From Linanthus parryae (Eukaryota; Streptophyta; Magnoliopsida; Ericales; Polemoniaceae), in the NCBI GenBank assembly GCA_023055425.1, contig JALGPY010000009.1:17425775-17489774 (forward strand): a stretch of 64,000 bases of DNA. Reading direction: 5' to 3'. Made by a program: the position numbers and the translations under genes. This document shows, piece after piece, positions 24,137 to 36,189 of the stretch. Each line of letters opens with the position of its first letter. The first letter of the stretch is position 1. A model generated the notes under the pieces. That model was not told the origin of the DNA, did no database searches, and saw nothing but the letters and a program-made list of their open reading frames with translations.

Positions 24137-25195
24137 GAGTCTGAACAAAAAATGGCGGGACTGGAAGCATGAGCTACGTCAGGAGTACTTGAAATATGAC
24201 AATTATGCAGATCGGCTTGCAAATTGTCCTACCAGGGTTGAGAGAAGCCAGTGGCGTAGATTGGTACGGTGGTTCGGGAGTGAGGAGGCAAAGGTATATT
24301 TGTGTGTCGTTTTGTTTCCAGTTTTCAGTTGAAAGACATTTACCAATTAACGCTATTTATTCCAACATTTGAAAGGCAAGGAGTAGGAGAAACAAGGGAA
24401 ATCGATCAAAGCAAGTTGATCTTCATAGGACTGGGAGAAGAAGCCATGCAGTCATTAGAGAGAAGGTACAGACTAGTGAACGATATTTTAATATTTGATT
24501 TTCTAAGTCTTTCAATAATATGAAATTAACGCTATTTATTCCTTGCATATTAACAGAAGAAAAAAAACAACGAGCCGCATGATCGTGTTGCTATGTATTA
24601 CAGTACACATGTAGATAAGCATGGAAACCCATCTGATGCGACTACAGCTGTACGAATTGTAAGTTCCAATTGTGCAACTTTTTGATAAATACCAACATTT
24701 CTATACTTGGCTTAAAGTATACTACAAATGATGACAAGTACATCTATTTCAGGAACATATGAATCAGAGGTTTGCAGAGACACCTGAGGAGACGCGTCTT
24801 GATCCCGGAGTTCGAGAGGGGGTTTATCAGGAGGTTTTTGGTCCTGATAGACACGGCCGGGTAAGATCCTTGGGTCTAGGAGTCACACCTACTCAAGTGT
24901 TTGGGCCATCATCGTCCCGTCGGTCTTCGGATCGACTTGAGTTGCAAGCTGAGCTAGATGCTACGAGGAGGGAATTGGAAGAGCAAAGGAAATATTTTGA
25001 AGCAAAGCAAGAAGCACAAGATCGGCAGATAGAAGAGATGAGGAACTTTGTTGCGGCAATGGCAAAGGAAATGGGTCAGTCTTTCCCCTTCACTATGTCG
25101 GAGACTTAGCCACCATCTCAGACTCAGACACCATCCCCTATGGCCTCTCCAACACGAGACTCGTCACCGTCCCTGGATCATCTCCCACCTTCTCG

Positions 25196-25451
25196 CGTCC
25201 TTGCTACCACACAGTCGTCTGGACGTGTATCTCGCAAGGTTCCACCTATTTCAGGTACAAAAACTTCTAATACCGAGCAGTCAGCTGGACGTGTATCTCG
25301 CCAGGTTCCACCTATTTCAGACACAATGACTTGTACTACCGGGCAGTCGGCTAGACTTGTATCTCGCCAGGTTCCACCTAGTCCGGGCATAATGACTTCT
25401 GCAACTGAGCAGTCTGCTGGACGTGTATCTCTCCAGGTTCAACCTACTAAA
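25196..25451 (+). repeat. 66-bp coding minisatellite in CACTA exon
   Basis: About four tandem units of 66 bp, each encoding 22 aa built on SAGRVSRQVPPIS. A single diverged unit recurs at 26490-26540 in the next exon. Together with the repeated CCACCATCTCAGxCTCAGAC just upstream of both, this indicates segmental duplication of the exon. Confidence 0.8.
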
Positions 25452-26411
25452 GTATTTGATCTTTATATCTGGAATTTAAATCTGCGCTGGTTTATTCTTG
25501 CCATGTCGAATCTGTCCTGATTCATTCTAAGTTAGTTTTGATTCAGTTTAATAAGTTATTCCTGCGTTTTATTCTGAGTGTTATGCTGGTTATGAATCTG
25601 AAGTTTCTTCTGAATTTTGATTCTGATACAATTTGAAATGTTCCTGCATCTTCTTCTGAATTTTGATTTGTCCTGGTTCTAAATCTTATGCTCTATGTGT
25701 TAATTCTTTCTTCATTACTAGATCTTATTCTGCACTTGTTTACATAGATGCATGTGTGTGGCACTTCTCTTCAGGGTTAGAGTTATAATATATCCACTAT
25801 TTCTCCAACAATCGATCCCACAAGCAGAAGAAATCTGCATACCAAGTGAAAGTGCTGGTTAGATTATATATCTCTCATTTTGATATGGAGAGCACCTGCA
25901 TAAGTTGTCATCTTATGCTGTATATATTTCTTTGTTCATGTTAGTTTGGGTAAATTGATGAAAACGTAACTGTGTTTCAGTCAGGTTTTGTTTCTGTTTA
26001 TACGATCAGTTTATTTCCACCCAGATTTTTTATGCAGTTCCATGTTAACTGCTTGTTTAGTCTCTGAAAGCGCAATTGTGATTTTTAGTCTCTGAAATTG
26101 CTATTCAGGGAGCAGAAATCCTAAAATTTCATATCAAACACCACTTGAAGCACTCCATGGGAAAAAAAACAACACTGTACATTTTGTGGATTGGCTTGAA
26201 GTAACTGTAAATTTTGTGGATTGGTTCTTTCCACTTTTTTCCCTAGTTGCCTAATTTAGGATCATAGTTTTCTTACTTGTATGTATAGAATTTGTATCTA
26301 CAAAATACTTCTGCTTGTATCTATGGAATTTGCGATCTCCAAATTTTGCGTAGATCTCTACTCTATATGTACCCATGACTTGTAATGAATTAACCTCTCA
26401 TTTATACCCAG
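25452..26411 (+). other. intron of the second CACTA gene
   Basis: GT at 25452 and AG at 26410-26411 keep phase across the join. T-rich, no open frame, as expected for a plant intron. Confidence 0.6.
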
Positions 26412-28049
26412 GCTTTCTCCTTGACCAAGTCGAAGACTCAGCCACCATCTCAATCTCAGACACCGTCTCCTATGGCATCTCCAGCACCAGTTTCGGCGGG
26501 ACGTGTATCTCAGCAGATTCCACCTAGTTCGGGCATACAGATAGCTGGACAGGTTCAGGTAATTTTATTAAATTTGCTTGCATTTTTGTCTTGAACAATC
26601 TCATTATCATACCTTGGTGAGAGATTTGCCCCTAAACATAATCAAATATTCGTCTAGAGTGGCTTCTATCGAAGATTCGAAATACATCAAACTTTTGCAT
26701 CTGGCTGATGGTTTAACCATTAGAACAAAGGTATGCTCTAAATTTGAGCATCATGCTTAAATATTTCCGTAAGCTTAACCTCTCCAACTGTTAAATGGAT
26801 CATTAAGCAATTGATTCAAATAGTATCAATATATGCAAACAGTAATAGCATTTGAGTGAGAGTTTAGACAAAGGGATTGATGTCTGTTTTGTAGTACTTG
26901 TTAATGAACATGATTCATCTACTTCCCATATCACAAAACTTCCATTATGTTCTTTGACCTTCCATCTATCAACTCTGTTATAGTCCATAAAACTGATAAA
27001 AGTATGCTAATTCCTTCAAACTTTGCCAACTATCACGATGAAGTCAGGCTTTCCCTAGTAATCAATCCATGTCGCCTAGTAAGAACCCCAAATTCGTTTT
27101 TTTCTGTCATGTTGTGTGTTCCATAAATGCTAAATGTCTTGATATGCTCTTGTGAAAACAGTGAACTGCCTAATCTAACATAACAGACAAATACTGTTTA
27201 TTCCCTTAAACTATGGATATGCTCTTGCGTATTACTTTGTTACTAGCAAAGCAGACAGTGATTTTATTCGATTTGCCTAATCTAAACTTTTATTTTATGA
27301 AGCGACATTTCGGAGAGGTGGTTAACATCTACACATGGACCAAACCTCCGATACTCTTGGCACGTGGCACTATTATCTCAACCAACCCAAACAAAATGGT
27401 TGACGGGCAACTCATAGGTGAAGGGAATGCCGAAGTCCGAATCGACGTAAGCAAGAAAGATAAATATCCGTTGCGGCGGTATAGGTCAGATGCGACTTGT
27501 ATTTTGGCTGCGAAGGGGAAGAGTGTCGTGTGGCCCATCAATAACGTAAAAACTACGACATTTTTTTTATATAGTAACAATTACAAATATTTCTAATACT
27601 TATGCATTACACTATTTTGCAGCTTGGTCCGTTCGAGCCGGAACATAATTAATGTGACGTCTAAGATGCCCGGTCAAGGTGGTGGCTAGGAGGATGACGG
27701 ATAAGAAGATGTTCTTGGGAAGGCTCTGTATTTTGGATGATGTTTTTAGCAGTATTCTGGATGAGGTTTTGAGACTTAAAAAGATATTATGTATGTTGTT
27801 AGGATAGTTTTTGGTCCAGCGACCATAAGTTCAAGGCGCAGTATTTCAATACTCCTTGTTTGGACTTGTATATTTTGCGACTGACGAATATTGTGAATGA
27901 TACTCTTGAATTTGGTATTATATAATTTTGGGTTTTTTAGAGAATTTGGATGATTGTATTCGATTTATGCATTTGCTGTTTAGTTAGTTAAAGAACAGGG
28001 ATGTGGGTAGTCAGCAGATATGTGGATAGGTTGGGTAAGAAAATGAATT

Positions 28050-28390
28050 AAAAAACGGCGGTTTCAGTTCGCCGTTTAAATTTTGAAAGGTGGTTATAAG
28101 TAACCGCCCTAAATCTTATGGCGGTAAAAGAAAGTGCCCTTGTAATGTTAAATGGCGGTTATCAAAACCGCCCTTAGTATCTTTAAAGGCGGTTAACAAA
28201 TAGAGCCCTTAAATTTTCGGCGGAAAGACCGAGCGCCGGGTAAGTATTTATACGGCGGAAAAAAGCGCCGTAACCTATAAACGACACTTTGCTAAAGGGC
28301 GGAAGCCAAACCGCCGTAAAAACCGCCCTAAGAGACTTTTAAGGCGGTTTTGGGGCTTTTAAAGGCGCTTTTTTACCGCCGTTTACGAGA
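28050..28390. repeat. CACTA right subterminal repeats
   Basis: At least ten GGCGGTT or AACCGCC units in both orientations, at a spacing of 20-40 bp, ending near the right terminus. Confidence 0.85.
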
Positions 28391-28408
28391 TAATTTCCTG
28401 TAGTGCAA

Positions 28409-28422
28409 AAACGGAGTTATCA
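28409..28422 (-). repeat. Athila-A 3' LTR, terminal 14 bp
   Basis: The LTR start on the minus strand (TGATAACTCCG), separated from the rest of the LTR by the CACTA element. It is directly preceded on minus by a purine tract. Confidence 0.8.
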
Positions 28423-28436
28423 ACTACCCCCATCCC
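28423..28436 (-). other. Athila-A polypurine tract
   Basis: CGGGATGGGGGTAGT on the minus strand just before TGATAACTCC. The equivalent in Athila-B is GTGTGGGGGTATT at 59948-59960. Confidence 0.7.
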
Positions 28437-30744
28437 GAGCAAAAGGTAGTGTGGGGGTAGTCCGAACAAATTCCCAAGTCATATGAAACTTCTGAAGCCA
28501 AAATCCTCTCACTTCCCGCAATTAATCCAACTTTGCATATCAAACCAATTCATCCATGCATAACTTCCATACGCCAATTGCATACTATCACCATTCATTG
28601 TATACAAATCCGACGCCAATTGCATACTAGTCCGAGTCAAATATCAAACCACAAACCATCCTTTTACTAGTCGACACCACTCGATTATACACAATGCACC
28701 TATATGCAAATGCAATATTCACAATGCAAGTATTGAAATTACAATTTTTTTTTCTTTTCTTTTGCGAGATCGGACAATCTCCATTGGCTTAAACCGATTA
28801 TCACAAAGCGATGAGAAATCTAGAAACAAGGCATGAGTTGAAACCAAATTCGACAACGAGAATCTCTCCTAGCTAGTATAGAGAACCTAACCTTACTACG
28901 TACAAGAATGCATTGCCTCTTCGTGAGTGCCAATAAAATAAGAGGCTACGCTAGGCAAAGCCACGTTCAAGGTCCGAGCTCCTATTCCACTAACGGGTTA
29001 GAATGATGAGGCTTAGGGACGAAAGGATAATAATAATGTAATAGTCCTAAAGCGTCACATTCTCACAAATAAACCACATCTCACACACCCTTGCAACAAT
29101 GATAGAAATCGAACCCGAAACTCACCATCTCCAGCCCTCGATCCCCTCAAAATCCTGGTACAATTACGATCTCTGCGGCCACTGTCGTAAATCGTGCACA
29201 AGATGAAACTTCCCATTGTTTAACTAGATGCTCCTCCACTCGATCTTCCAATAAGCTCCCCTTTATTGCTTTATTCCAACTTTCCTTTTCTTTTTTTTCT
29301 CCTTTTTTTCTTTTTTTTTTTTTCTGATTTTTTTTTCTTTTTTTTTTCTGATTTTTTTAATCTCTCTCTCAAATTTCTGCAAAATTTCCATAATACAAAT
29401 CCCGAGTGGTCTTCCGAAAATCAATCCAAAATAAGATGACAGGGGGAGGAAATAATCCAGTCGAAGAATACGTATCACAAATAAATTCATCTCCCCCTAA
29501 ATCGATGAAATACATGGTGTCACAAACTAAGCCGCAAACAAAGCAAAGCACATGTGTGGGGATGGATTCGTCGCAAGCTCAATCTCGATGTCCGTATTCA
29601 AAAGTCGACACCCCCCACACTCGAATGTAATCCTGTCCCCTCTCACGTAGTCAATCGGATGTATGTCTCGTGCCTAATCCAATTGAACCTCCTACACCAC
29701 GATGAGTAAAATCCGGTACCTAGCACGATCCACCAATTAAATTCACCCAACCCAATTTGTGTGCGTATTAGATGTTACGAACTCACGGCTCTCCACAACT
29801 GTTTCCATGTTGTAACGACATGGGACACCGCCACACCGAAGTGCGCAAGCCTACTCTCACTCACCCTCGCATCCTCTTGACAAATGAAGCATATGCGATG
29901 TGTAAGACTCACAAGAATATATCATGAAGCACTCCCTCATCGTACCCCCTCAACTACAACTCCCTCGTGACGCACTAAATCGGTGATTCTAAAAAATCAA
30001 TGATTAAGGCCAAGAATCGTCACCCTAAGTCAAGAGGTTATCAAAGAATCCAAGGTTCAGATCCGGGTTTACTAGTGGTCCTATAGGGTGAGTTCTATAA
30101 GCAGTGAGTGCTCTAATACACGACCTCGCACAGATGTTATGTGTGCCACTACGAGGCGGGTTGCCGACTACCTAATACGTACACAAGAACATTCGGCTTG
30201 TTTAGCTCACACCTAGCTCAACTCTTGTAAGAAAACTAGGCACACACTTTCGATTTGAAATTAAGTACGTGTGAAAAAAATAGGCACACATTCCCGTAAA
30301 GAAAGCTTCTCTATACCTACTAAGGGGGACTCACGTTGTCACTCTCGATCGCAAATCATGTCCTATGCCTAAAAGCCTCACACTTCTCGATTGTACCAAT
30401 TTTTAGCTCCTTTTGATTTCCCTTTCTCAAATTTTTAGTTTTTTTTTTTTGGTTTTTCAAATTTTTAATTTCTTTTTAACCTATACTACATGCACGGTCT
30501 ACTCGATTACCGACTCGATATGTTGGTGAGATGACTCAATAAAAATAAACGTGCAAACAAAATTAGAAATAATAAAGAAGAAAATAAGGACATAACCAAA
30601 ATTCCTACCTAAATGCGACACGGGCGATGCAAAGACTCGTCAACTAACTAGTAAAAGGGTATAACCCACCCCCACACTAGGATGCATCATTGTGCTCAAC
30701 GATAAAACGAGGACTCAACAATCCTAGTGTAAGGGCACGCTCCT
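28437..30744 (-). other. Athila-A long 3' noncoding region
   Basis: 2.3 kb between the extra ORF and the polypurine tract, aligning along its length with 59961-62045 of Athila-B. A pyrimidine-rich block at 29280-29358 (purine-rich on the element strand) is matched by 60656-60735. Long untranslated 3' regions are known in Athila elements. The short frames here are not conserved between the two copies and are not genes. Confidence 0.7.
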
Positions 30745-32058
30745 CTACTCATCCTCTTCCTCATCCTCCTCATCTTCATCATCCTCGTATTCCAACTCCA
30801 ACTCGTCCTCACTCGGCGGAACCGGATACTCAAATTCATCTTCCTGAAACCACGGATCCGTCGTCGAGACCGGTGGAACAAACTCCTCCTCCGTCTGACC
30901 ACTAGACTGAATAACCCACAGGCCCACCATCTGGATCAAGCTACCCAGCTTTGCCTGATTGTCCATAGTATGGTCAAACTGGCGTCTTCTCTCAATTCTA
31001 TCCCGGGCCATTTCCGCCTTCAAGTGGTCATAGGCAACTTGTTTGTCAAACCGCGAGGTGTTCATCTTCCTAAATTTGCCCTTTGTTTTGGCCGACTCAT
31101 CAAACCTAGACCACTTCCTATCAGTAAACCTTTTCATGTTCATGTCTTTCCCAGTCGGTATTTCCGCATTCTTAGCCAAATGATTCAGCAAACAAGTGTG
31201 GCCGGGACCCAACTTGTTAGTCCTCGAAACTCTCTCCAAACAATTGGCCCAAATCATCCTAAGGATGTCTACCCGAACCTCAGTGTATAGACACAATGCC
31301 AAGAAACATAGTCAGAAAGAGTAATGGGGATTCCGTGTGATTCCCAGAACCCAATTCTCTAACAACTCACAAAACCACCTCGCCTCGGGCCTAAAGTAGT
31401 TCTTGTCAGATTTCCATTGAGGCACATCACCACTCCTATCCCATGGGTCTACTCCCTTCGCAAAACAGAAGGAATTGACTCGAGACCAAATACCCTCACT
31501 TCGAATAGTGGCACTGTAACCACAACCCTCTCATAGACGTGGAAACCCCATGGCCGAGCCGATAGTCTCTGGCGTGAAGACTATCCACTCGTTTCTACAG
31601 TATACGAGACGGGGGTCCTGGCTCTCACCATCTCTAGCATACCTCAAATTGAGGCAAAACTCACTTGCTATGTGAGAACTAGACTTCCCTACCAGTTTGA
31701 ACCAACTGGTTAACTTTTCACGCTGAAAGATGTCCTTGATTGCCTGAGGCATGTCCTCATGCAATGGAAACTCCTTCTCTGACTGCCCATTCTTCTTCAA
31801 GTAAGTGTCCCTAATAGAGTCTAGGTGGGCCTAGAATGTAACGAATCGATAACTATCAAAGAAAGCGGGTCGAATACTACGCTCTTTTAGGTTCACCTTA
31901 GACGTTCTTCTTCCTACGATTCCTGGTTTAGTAGGTGAAGGGTTATCCAAAACAGGGTATTGGGGTGAAGGTGGAATTTCTAACTAAGGATCACCCGAGC
32001 CGGATGCCTCTTGAGATGTTCCCTCACCCGTCTTTCGTTTCTTTCCACCTCCCGCCAT
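30745..32058 (-). pseudogene. Athila-A extra ORF after pol (Transposase_32-like / env-like position)
   Basis: Starts at MAGGGKK (ATG at 32056-32058). A stop near 31986 and a frameshift near 31530 break it. The middle part (31531-31800) has FCLNLRYARD followed by a block ending IGSAMGFPRL. The next part has RVDILRMIW and LGPGHTCLLNHL. The C-terminus is a highly acidic tail of Asp and Glu. This order resembles the putative plant transposon protein family (Transposase_32) found in Athila elements. No signal peptide or membrane segment is seen. The ORF was separated from pol by Copia-2. Confidence 0.65.
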
Positions 32059-32498
32059 TTCAATGCTCAAATTCAAGTAAAACAAGCAATTCAACTCGTG
32101 CAATGTGACAAGAAGTGTTTGCAGAAATTAAACACGTAATCACTTTGAAGCATGTAATCCTAGGACTCTATTCAATCGCCCCCAAGCACGCTACTAAGCG
32201 CAACAAAATAAAATTGGGCTTTTACTCAATTGTGCCTAAGACTCGTATATTGAAATTACTAGAGCAGAGAGTACCAACGTGCCCGGAGCAAGTCTTACGG
32301 GCATAATTTGCAGAAAATCCGGCAAGAAGGATCGTTTTTGGGGTCGCCGAAACTTTTCGATGAAATCTTCAATTGAACGGTGCTCCGTGCTCCTTGTGAT
32401 GTCCTCTTCGAGGTTGTCTTCTTGACCGAAGGCTGAATACGCTCCAACTTGCCCAAATTTCGGATCTAGGAATGAAAAACCTAGTTCTTGATCCTCTG
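32059..32498 (-). other. Athila-A leader of the extra ORF
   Basis: Noncoding. It ends at the CTCTG target duplication of Copia-2 and continues at 51199. No frame is recognised. Confidence 0.5.
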
Positions 32499-34004
32499 TG
32501 AAAGTGTGTAATGTAGACTAAATACAGGACCTAAATACTCTAGAAGGGGGGGTTGAATAGAGTATTGAAACTTTTTGCAAAACTGAGATTCTAACAGATT
32601 AGCTTTGTGAGAAACTCAAATCTCAAGGCCTTGAGATTTTAGAAAACTGTCTGAAACTTTCAAAGGCAAAATAGAAAGCTTCAAGGCCTTGAACTATTAC
32701 CAGTTCTAAGTAGCTTATAAACCCTAGTTTGATTTTAGTTGTGTGCAGCAGAAAATAACAAAACTTTAAAGTTAAGAACACAAAGCAATTTACAGAGTTC
32801 AGTCCCAAAGAACCTAATCTCTGCCTGAGGGATCTATTCCCACCAGGATTGGGCAAACAATTCTTATTACTCACACAGAAATAGCCCTAGATCTTCAAGC
32901 CTAAGTGATTTCCCTTACACCTTTACAGCTTGTGGTTCCAAACCTATCTAGTTCCAGCTACTAACTGTTGAGCTAACAAGAACCTCTTGTTGTTCACTTG
33001 AACAACCAACCACTAGGTTTAGTGAGGTTTAATATATTTAAAAGATATACAGATTACAAAAACAAGTGAAGAACACAGTAGAAGAAATAAGCTAGTGAAG
33101 CCTGGATGTGTTATTCTGGAAACTGGAATGACTTGATCTTCTGAAATCTGGAATTGAAGCTTGAATCCCTGTGTGTTTGAATGAATGATCTCCCACGAAT
33201 TTGTCACACTATTCTGAGTATTCTGCAAGCCTCTATCTTTCAAAATTCAAACCAGTCTCTTTATCCACCAGCTTGCAACTGAATGAGAGATTTTAGGATC
33301 TCAGTTCCTACAAATCCTCCTGTTTTCAATTGAAATTCAAACAGATCTAAGTGGATATCCGTTGGAGTTTGTTGAGATTGCTCTTGCACGTTTAACAAAC
33401 CTGCAAAAACATTAAAACACAGCATAAACAAAATCCAGAAAGATAACAGTACTATGACTGTTTGGTTTTCCAGTTTCTGATAAAAAACTGGTTAAAAGAT
33501 TAGAGCAGTAATCTGATTAACTTCTGACACATATAAATCATGATAAACAAGGTTAAGACTCTTACAAGTCAATAAATAATCACAATAATAAGAATCACAA
33601 CCTGCAAGAAAGAATCAACTTAGTTCTGTAAAAACTGTCAGCAGCTGAAGGCATATCTCAAGGCCTTGAAGCTCTTAACCGGCTTACATATTTTCAAAGT
33701 TAAATTCAGAAAACTTTGATTCTCCCTGTTCTGATCATCTGAAATTGTGTTAGATATGTGGATAATGTAAAACATGAGTATATGCAGCAAATCCCTAATC
33801 TGTATAATCAGTTATCCAATCTGCAACACAAAATTGTTAGAGCATTCAGCAAAATAAGAACAACTCTCAAGGCTTTGAAGCTCTGTCAGTTATCTCAAGG
33901 GCTTGGAGTATCTGAAATGCTTTGCTGCCTATGTCTCTGTCTTTGTCTTTCATCACTCAGAACAATTACCATCCAAAACACATTCAAGGGCCTTTGAGTC
34001 AACA
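32499..34004 (-). repeat. Copia-2 3' LTR
   Basis: On the minus strand TGTTGACTC...TTCA. It has perfect TCAAGGCCTTGA copies at 32623, 32681 and 33658, a G-run near 32547, and near-copies at 33867 and 33894. Confidence 0.92.
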
Positions 34005-34017
34005 ATCTCCCCCTTGA
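34005..34017 (-). other. Copia-2 polypurine tract
   Basis: ATCAAGGGGGAGAT on the minus strand directly before the LTR start TGTTGACTC. Confidence 0.8.
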
Positions 34018-34416
34018 TGAAAGACAAAACCTACAGTCTTGTGTATATATTCGTGCCACTCCTTATAAAAATTAGATAACCACATATTACAGATACAATA
34101 GATAATAATACCAGATAAACCATCTAACACAGGTCATCAATTCACATATAATCACAGTAATATAAGAACGCAACTGATTAACCAAAACAACTGATTATTA
34201 TTATTATTATTATTCAAGTACTGCAAGTAACACAAAACACATAATTTCTCCCCCTTTTTGAATTTCATCAAATAAGGATGAAGAAATGTTGGATCATTAC
34301 TCAGAGTCTTAAAAAAAAAACTTAAACAAAATTTATTACTGGAAAGTTAAGGCCTTGAGAATAAAAAACAAGAAGAGAAATAGATAGAAGGTCAAGGCTT
34401 TGGTCTTCTCTGATCT
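34018..34416 (-). other. Copia-2 3' untranslated region
   Basis: AT-rich with an (ATT)n run at 34196-34214. A second C-rich stretch followed by TTTTTGAATTTCATCAAA at 34247-34270 is also found in Copia-1 (4423-4450), so it is a conserved element part, perhaps a central or secondary polypurine tract. Confidence 0.5.
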
Positions 34417-36189
34417 TCATTTCTTCTTTGATGTCTGGCCTTTCTCTGAGCCTTCTCCAACTTCTTCCTCACTTCCAGCATCTTCAGAAGACTGATTTCC
34501 CTCTTGTTCAGCTTCCACTTCTGCAACAACTTCTTCAATTATTTCATCCACCTTCTTCTTAACCTGCACTGAATCCCCCTGTAGCTGCATCAACACCTGT
34601 GTCTTCACCAGCATTTTCTTCATCAGTTTGCTCATACAGATCTTTTGAAGTAAGCACCACTGGAATTGGCTTCTTTTTATTCTTCAAGAAATCACCCAGC
34701 CTTTCATCTGAATCCACACTGGTGTCATGACTAGTAGCAGAAGGTATCTTCTCCAAGTTAAAACCCTTGATGACAACATCCAGCTTCCCATTTATAACAT
34801 TCATCAAGCCCTTGAACTGGTTAAATTCAGATGACAGATCAAATAACCTTTGTCTGAGGTCTTCAATCTCAACCTGCTGATCTTCAAACTTATCAACCAA
34901 CAAAGAATAATCATCATTGGCTTGTCCTTTCCCTGTTGTAGCCCCCTTTTTCTTTACAAACTCCTTCTCTCCAAGTTCCTCCTTTGACAAATCTGAATAG
35001 AACTTCCAATGTCCTTTCCCAGTCTGGACTACCTCAATCCTCTGTAATGCAGTCTCATCAATCAACCCAAAACCTCCAGTAATATTTTCCTCTCCTTTCA
35101 CAGGTACATCAAAATATTCAAAGAAAAGAGGTAACAAGTTGGCATATGGAAGAGGATGGTTTCTGGTTCTGGTTGCACAGTAAATCATATGCTCCATAAC
35201 AACTCTTGGCAAGTCTATCTCAAACCCTTGAGATATCAGATACATCAATATAAGAACCTTATCAGTAACCAAATCCCTTGAGTTCTCCCTAGGAACTACA
35301 CTCCTCATAAGAATTGTAAACAATATTTTGGCTTCACAGTTGAGCACATAATGTGTCAACTGCTTTGGACCAGAGGGTACACCATCAATGAAAAACATCT
35401 CTTTAGTCTTTTCCAGACACTCCTTCCTACCAGGGTAATCTCCAACATTATACTTCCTAGGAATGCCCAAGAGTTTGGCAAAAGTCCTATGATCTAACCT
35501 CAAATCTATCTCAGCAGCTTTTGAAGTTAACACCATCTTATCATCACCTTCAGAAACCAAATTTAGATAAAACAACCTAGTTAACCTAGGATAGGCTTTT
35601 GAACTAGGATTTAACACCTTCCAAACTGTAGTTTCTCTTAATTTTCTCATACAATCAATATCCAGTTTGTCCAACAACTCCTCAGAAATCATACTACAGA
35701 AAGCTAAATTAGATGAAGCATAACCTTGCATCCACACAGTCCTAACTTCAAAACTAACAAACCAATCTGTATGAAGTACATTCTTACCTTGATAACCCTT
35801 TTTGGTTGCAGCAGCAACCTGCTTAACCATAGTTTTCTTCTCTGTGGGTTTGCTCTTCTCTTGTTCTCCTTCAGTTGGTTTCTTCTTGCTTTCTTAAGAA
35901 GATTTCCCTTTTTCCTCTTCTCTAGCCTTTTTCTTCTCTCCCCCTTTCTTCTTGTCTGACCTAGGTTGATCACCACCCTGAGTCTCTGTCTCCTTCTGTG
36001 GATCAATGCTTGAGCCTTCATCTCCCTTTCTGTTATGGACTTATTTGCAGGAGGAGTATCCTCATGCAAACTCCGAGTGTTTTCTGAATCTGAATCAGAA
36101 ATCACAATCTTCTCCTTCTTATTTGCCCTCTTCTTGGATTTGCCAGAAGGCTTCCCCTGTTGCTGAATTCTGGCTGATTTGCACTCCAT
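34417..36189 (-). pseudogene. Copia-2 extra ORF after pol (SIRE env-like position)
   Basis: N-terminal piece from the ATG at 36189: Lys/Ser-rich with ISDSDSENT. A stop and frame change lie near 35890. The main open part is 34559-35830 (423 aa): a region with RLFYLNL, LLGIPRKY, LGPKQ-like (SGPKQLTHYVLNC), LILMYLISQGFEIDL and HPLPYANLLPLFF. A predicted coiled coil follows (about residues 295-350). A frameshift in a C-run near 34575 leads to the acidic C-terminus (Glu-rich, ending TSKKK). No signal peptide or membrane anchor is evident, so a true envelope role is unsupported. The core resembles the extra ORF of Athila-A. Confidence 0.75.

Larger units (their letters stand above)
24060..27652 (+). 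pseudogene. second CACTA gene: Transposase_24 (Ptta/En/Spm) with coiled coil, one nonsense codon
   Basis: Exons with matching phase: up to 24294, 24376-24465, 24557-24658, 24753-25451, 26412-26558, about 27304-27545 and 27623-27652. The Transposase_24 domain reads KKWRDWKHELRQEY, then WFGSEEAK joined to ARSRRNKGNR. A coiled coil follows (about 24940-25075). Exon 4 has an in-frame TAG at 25107-25109; the duplicated sequence in exon 5 has CAG at the same point, so this looks like a C-to-T change. After it come 22-aa repeats. The last exons encode a conserved C-terminal domain (ARGTII, VVWP) like DUF8039 of such proteins, ending LGPFEPEHN. The first exon overlaps the end of the TNP2 gene in another frame; alternative splicing or a frameshifted fusion is possible. 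Confidence 0.7.
16984..28405 (+). mobile_element. CACTA (En/Spm) DNA transposon with two transposase genes
   Basis: The ends are CACTACTAGAAAAA on the left and CACTACAGGAAA on the right, inverted. A perfect 3-bp TSD, CAA, is at 16981-16983 and 28406-28408. Subterminal regions (16998-17175 and about 28050-28390) are packed with direct and inverted GGCGC, GGCGGTT and AACCGCC motifs, the usual transposase-binding zones. It encodes a TNP2-type transposase (20646-24136) and a Transposase_24-type second gene (to 27652), both on plus. It is inserted 14 bp from the start of the Athila-A LTR. Complete ends and mostly open exons suggest it is among the younger insertions. Confidence 0.95.

Noticed and set aside
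29263..29490. Lys-rich ORF (KKEKKEKK-like)
   Set aside because: Reverse complement of the T-rich low-complexity block in the Athila 3' noncoding region.
30690..30905. Plus-strand Pro/His-rich ORF
   Set aside because: Antisense shadow of the acidic C-terminus of the Athila-A extra ORF.
34417..36189. True retroviral-type envelope protein in Copia-2
   Set aside because: No signal peptide, no membrane anchor and no surface-protein features; only the position matches.
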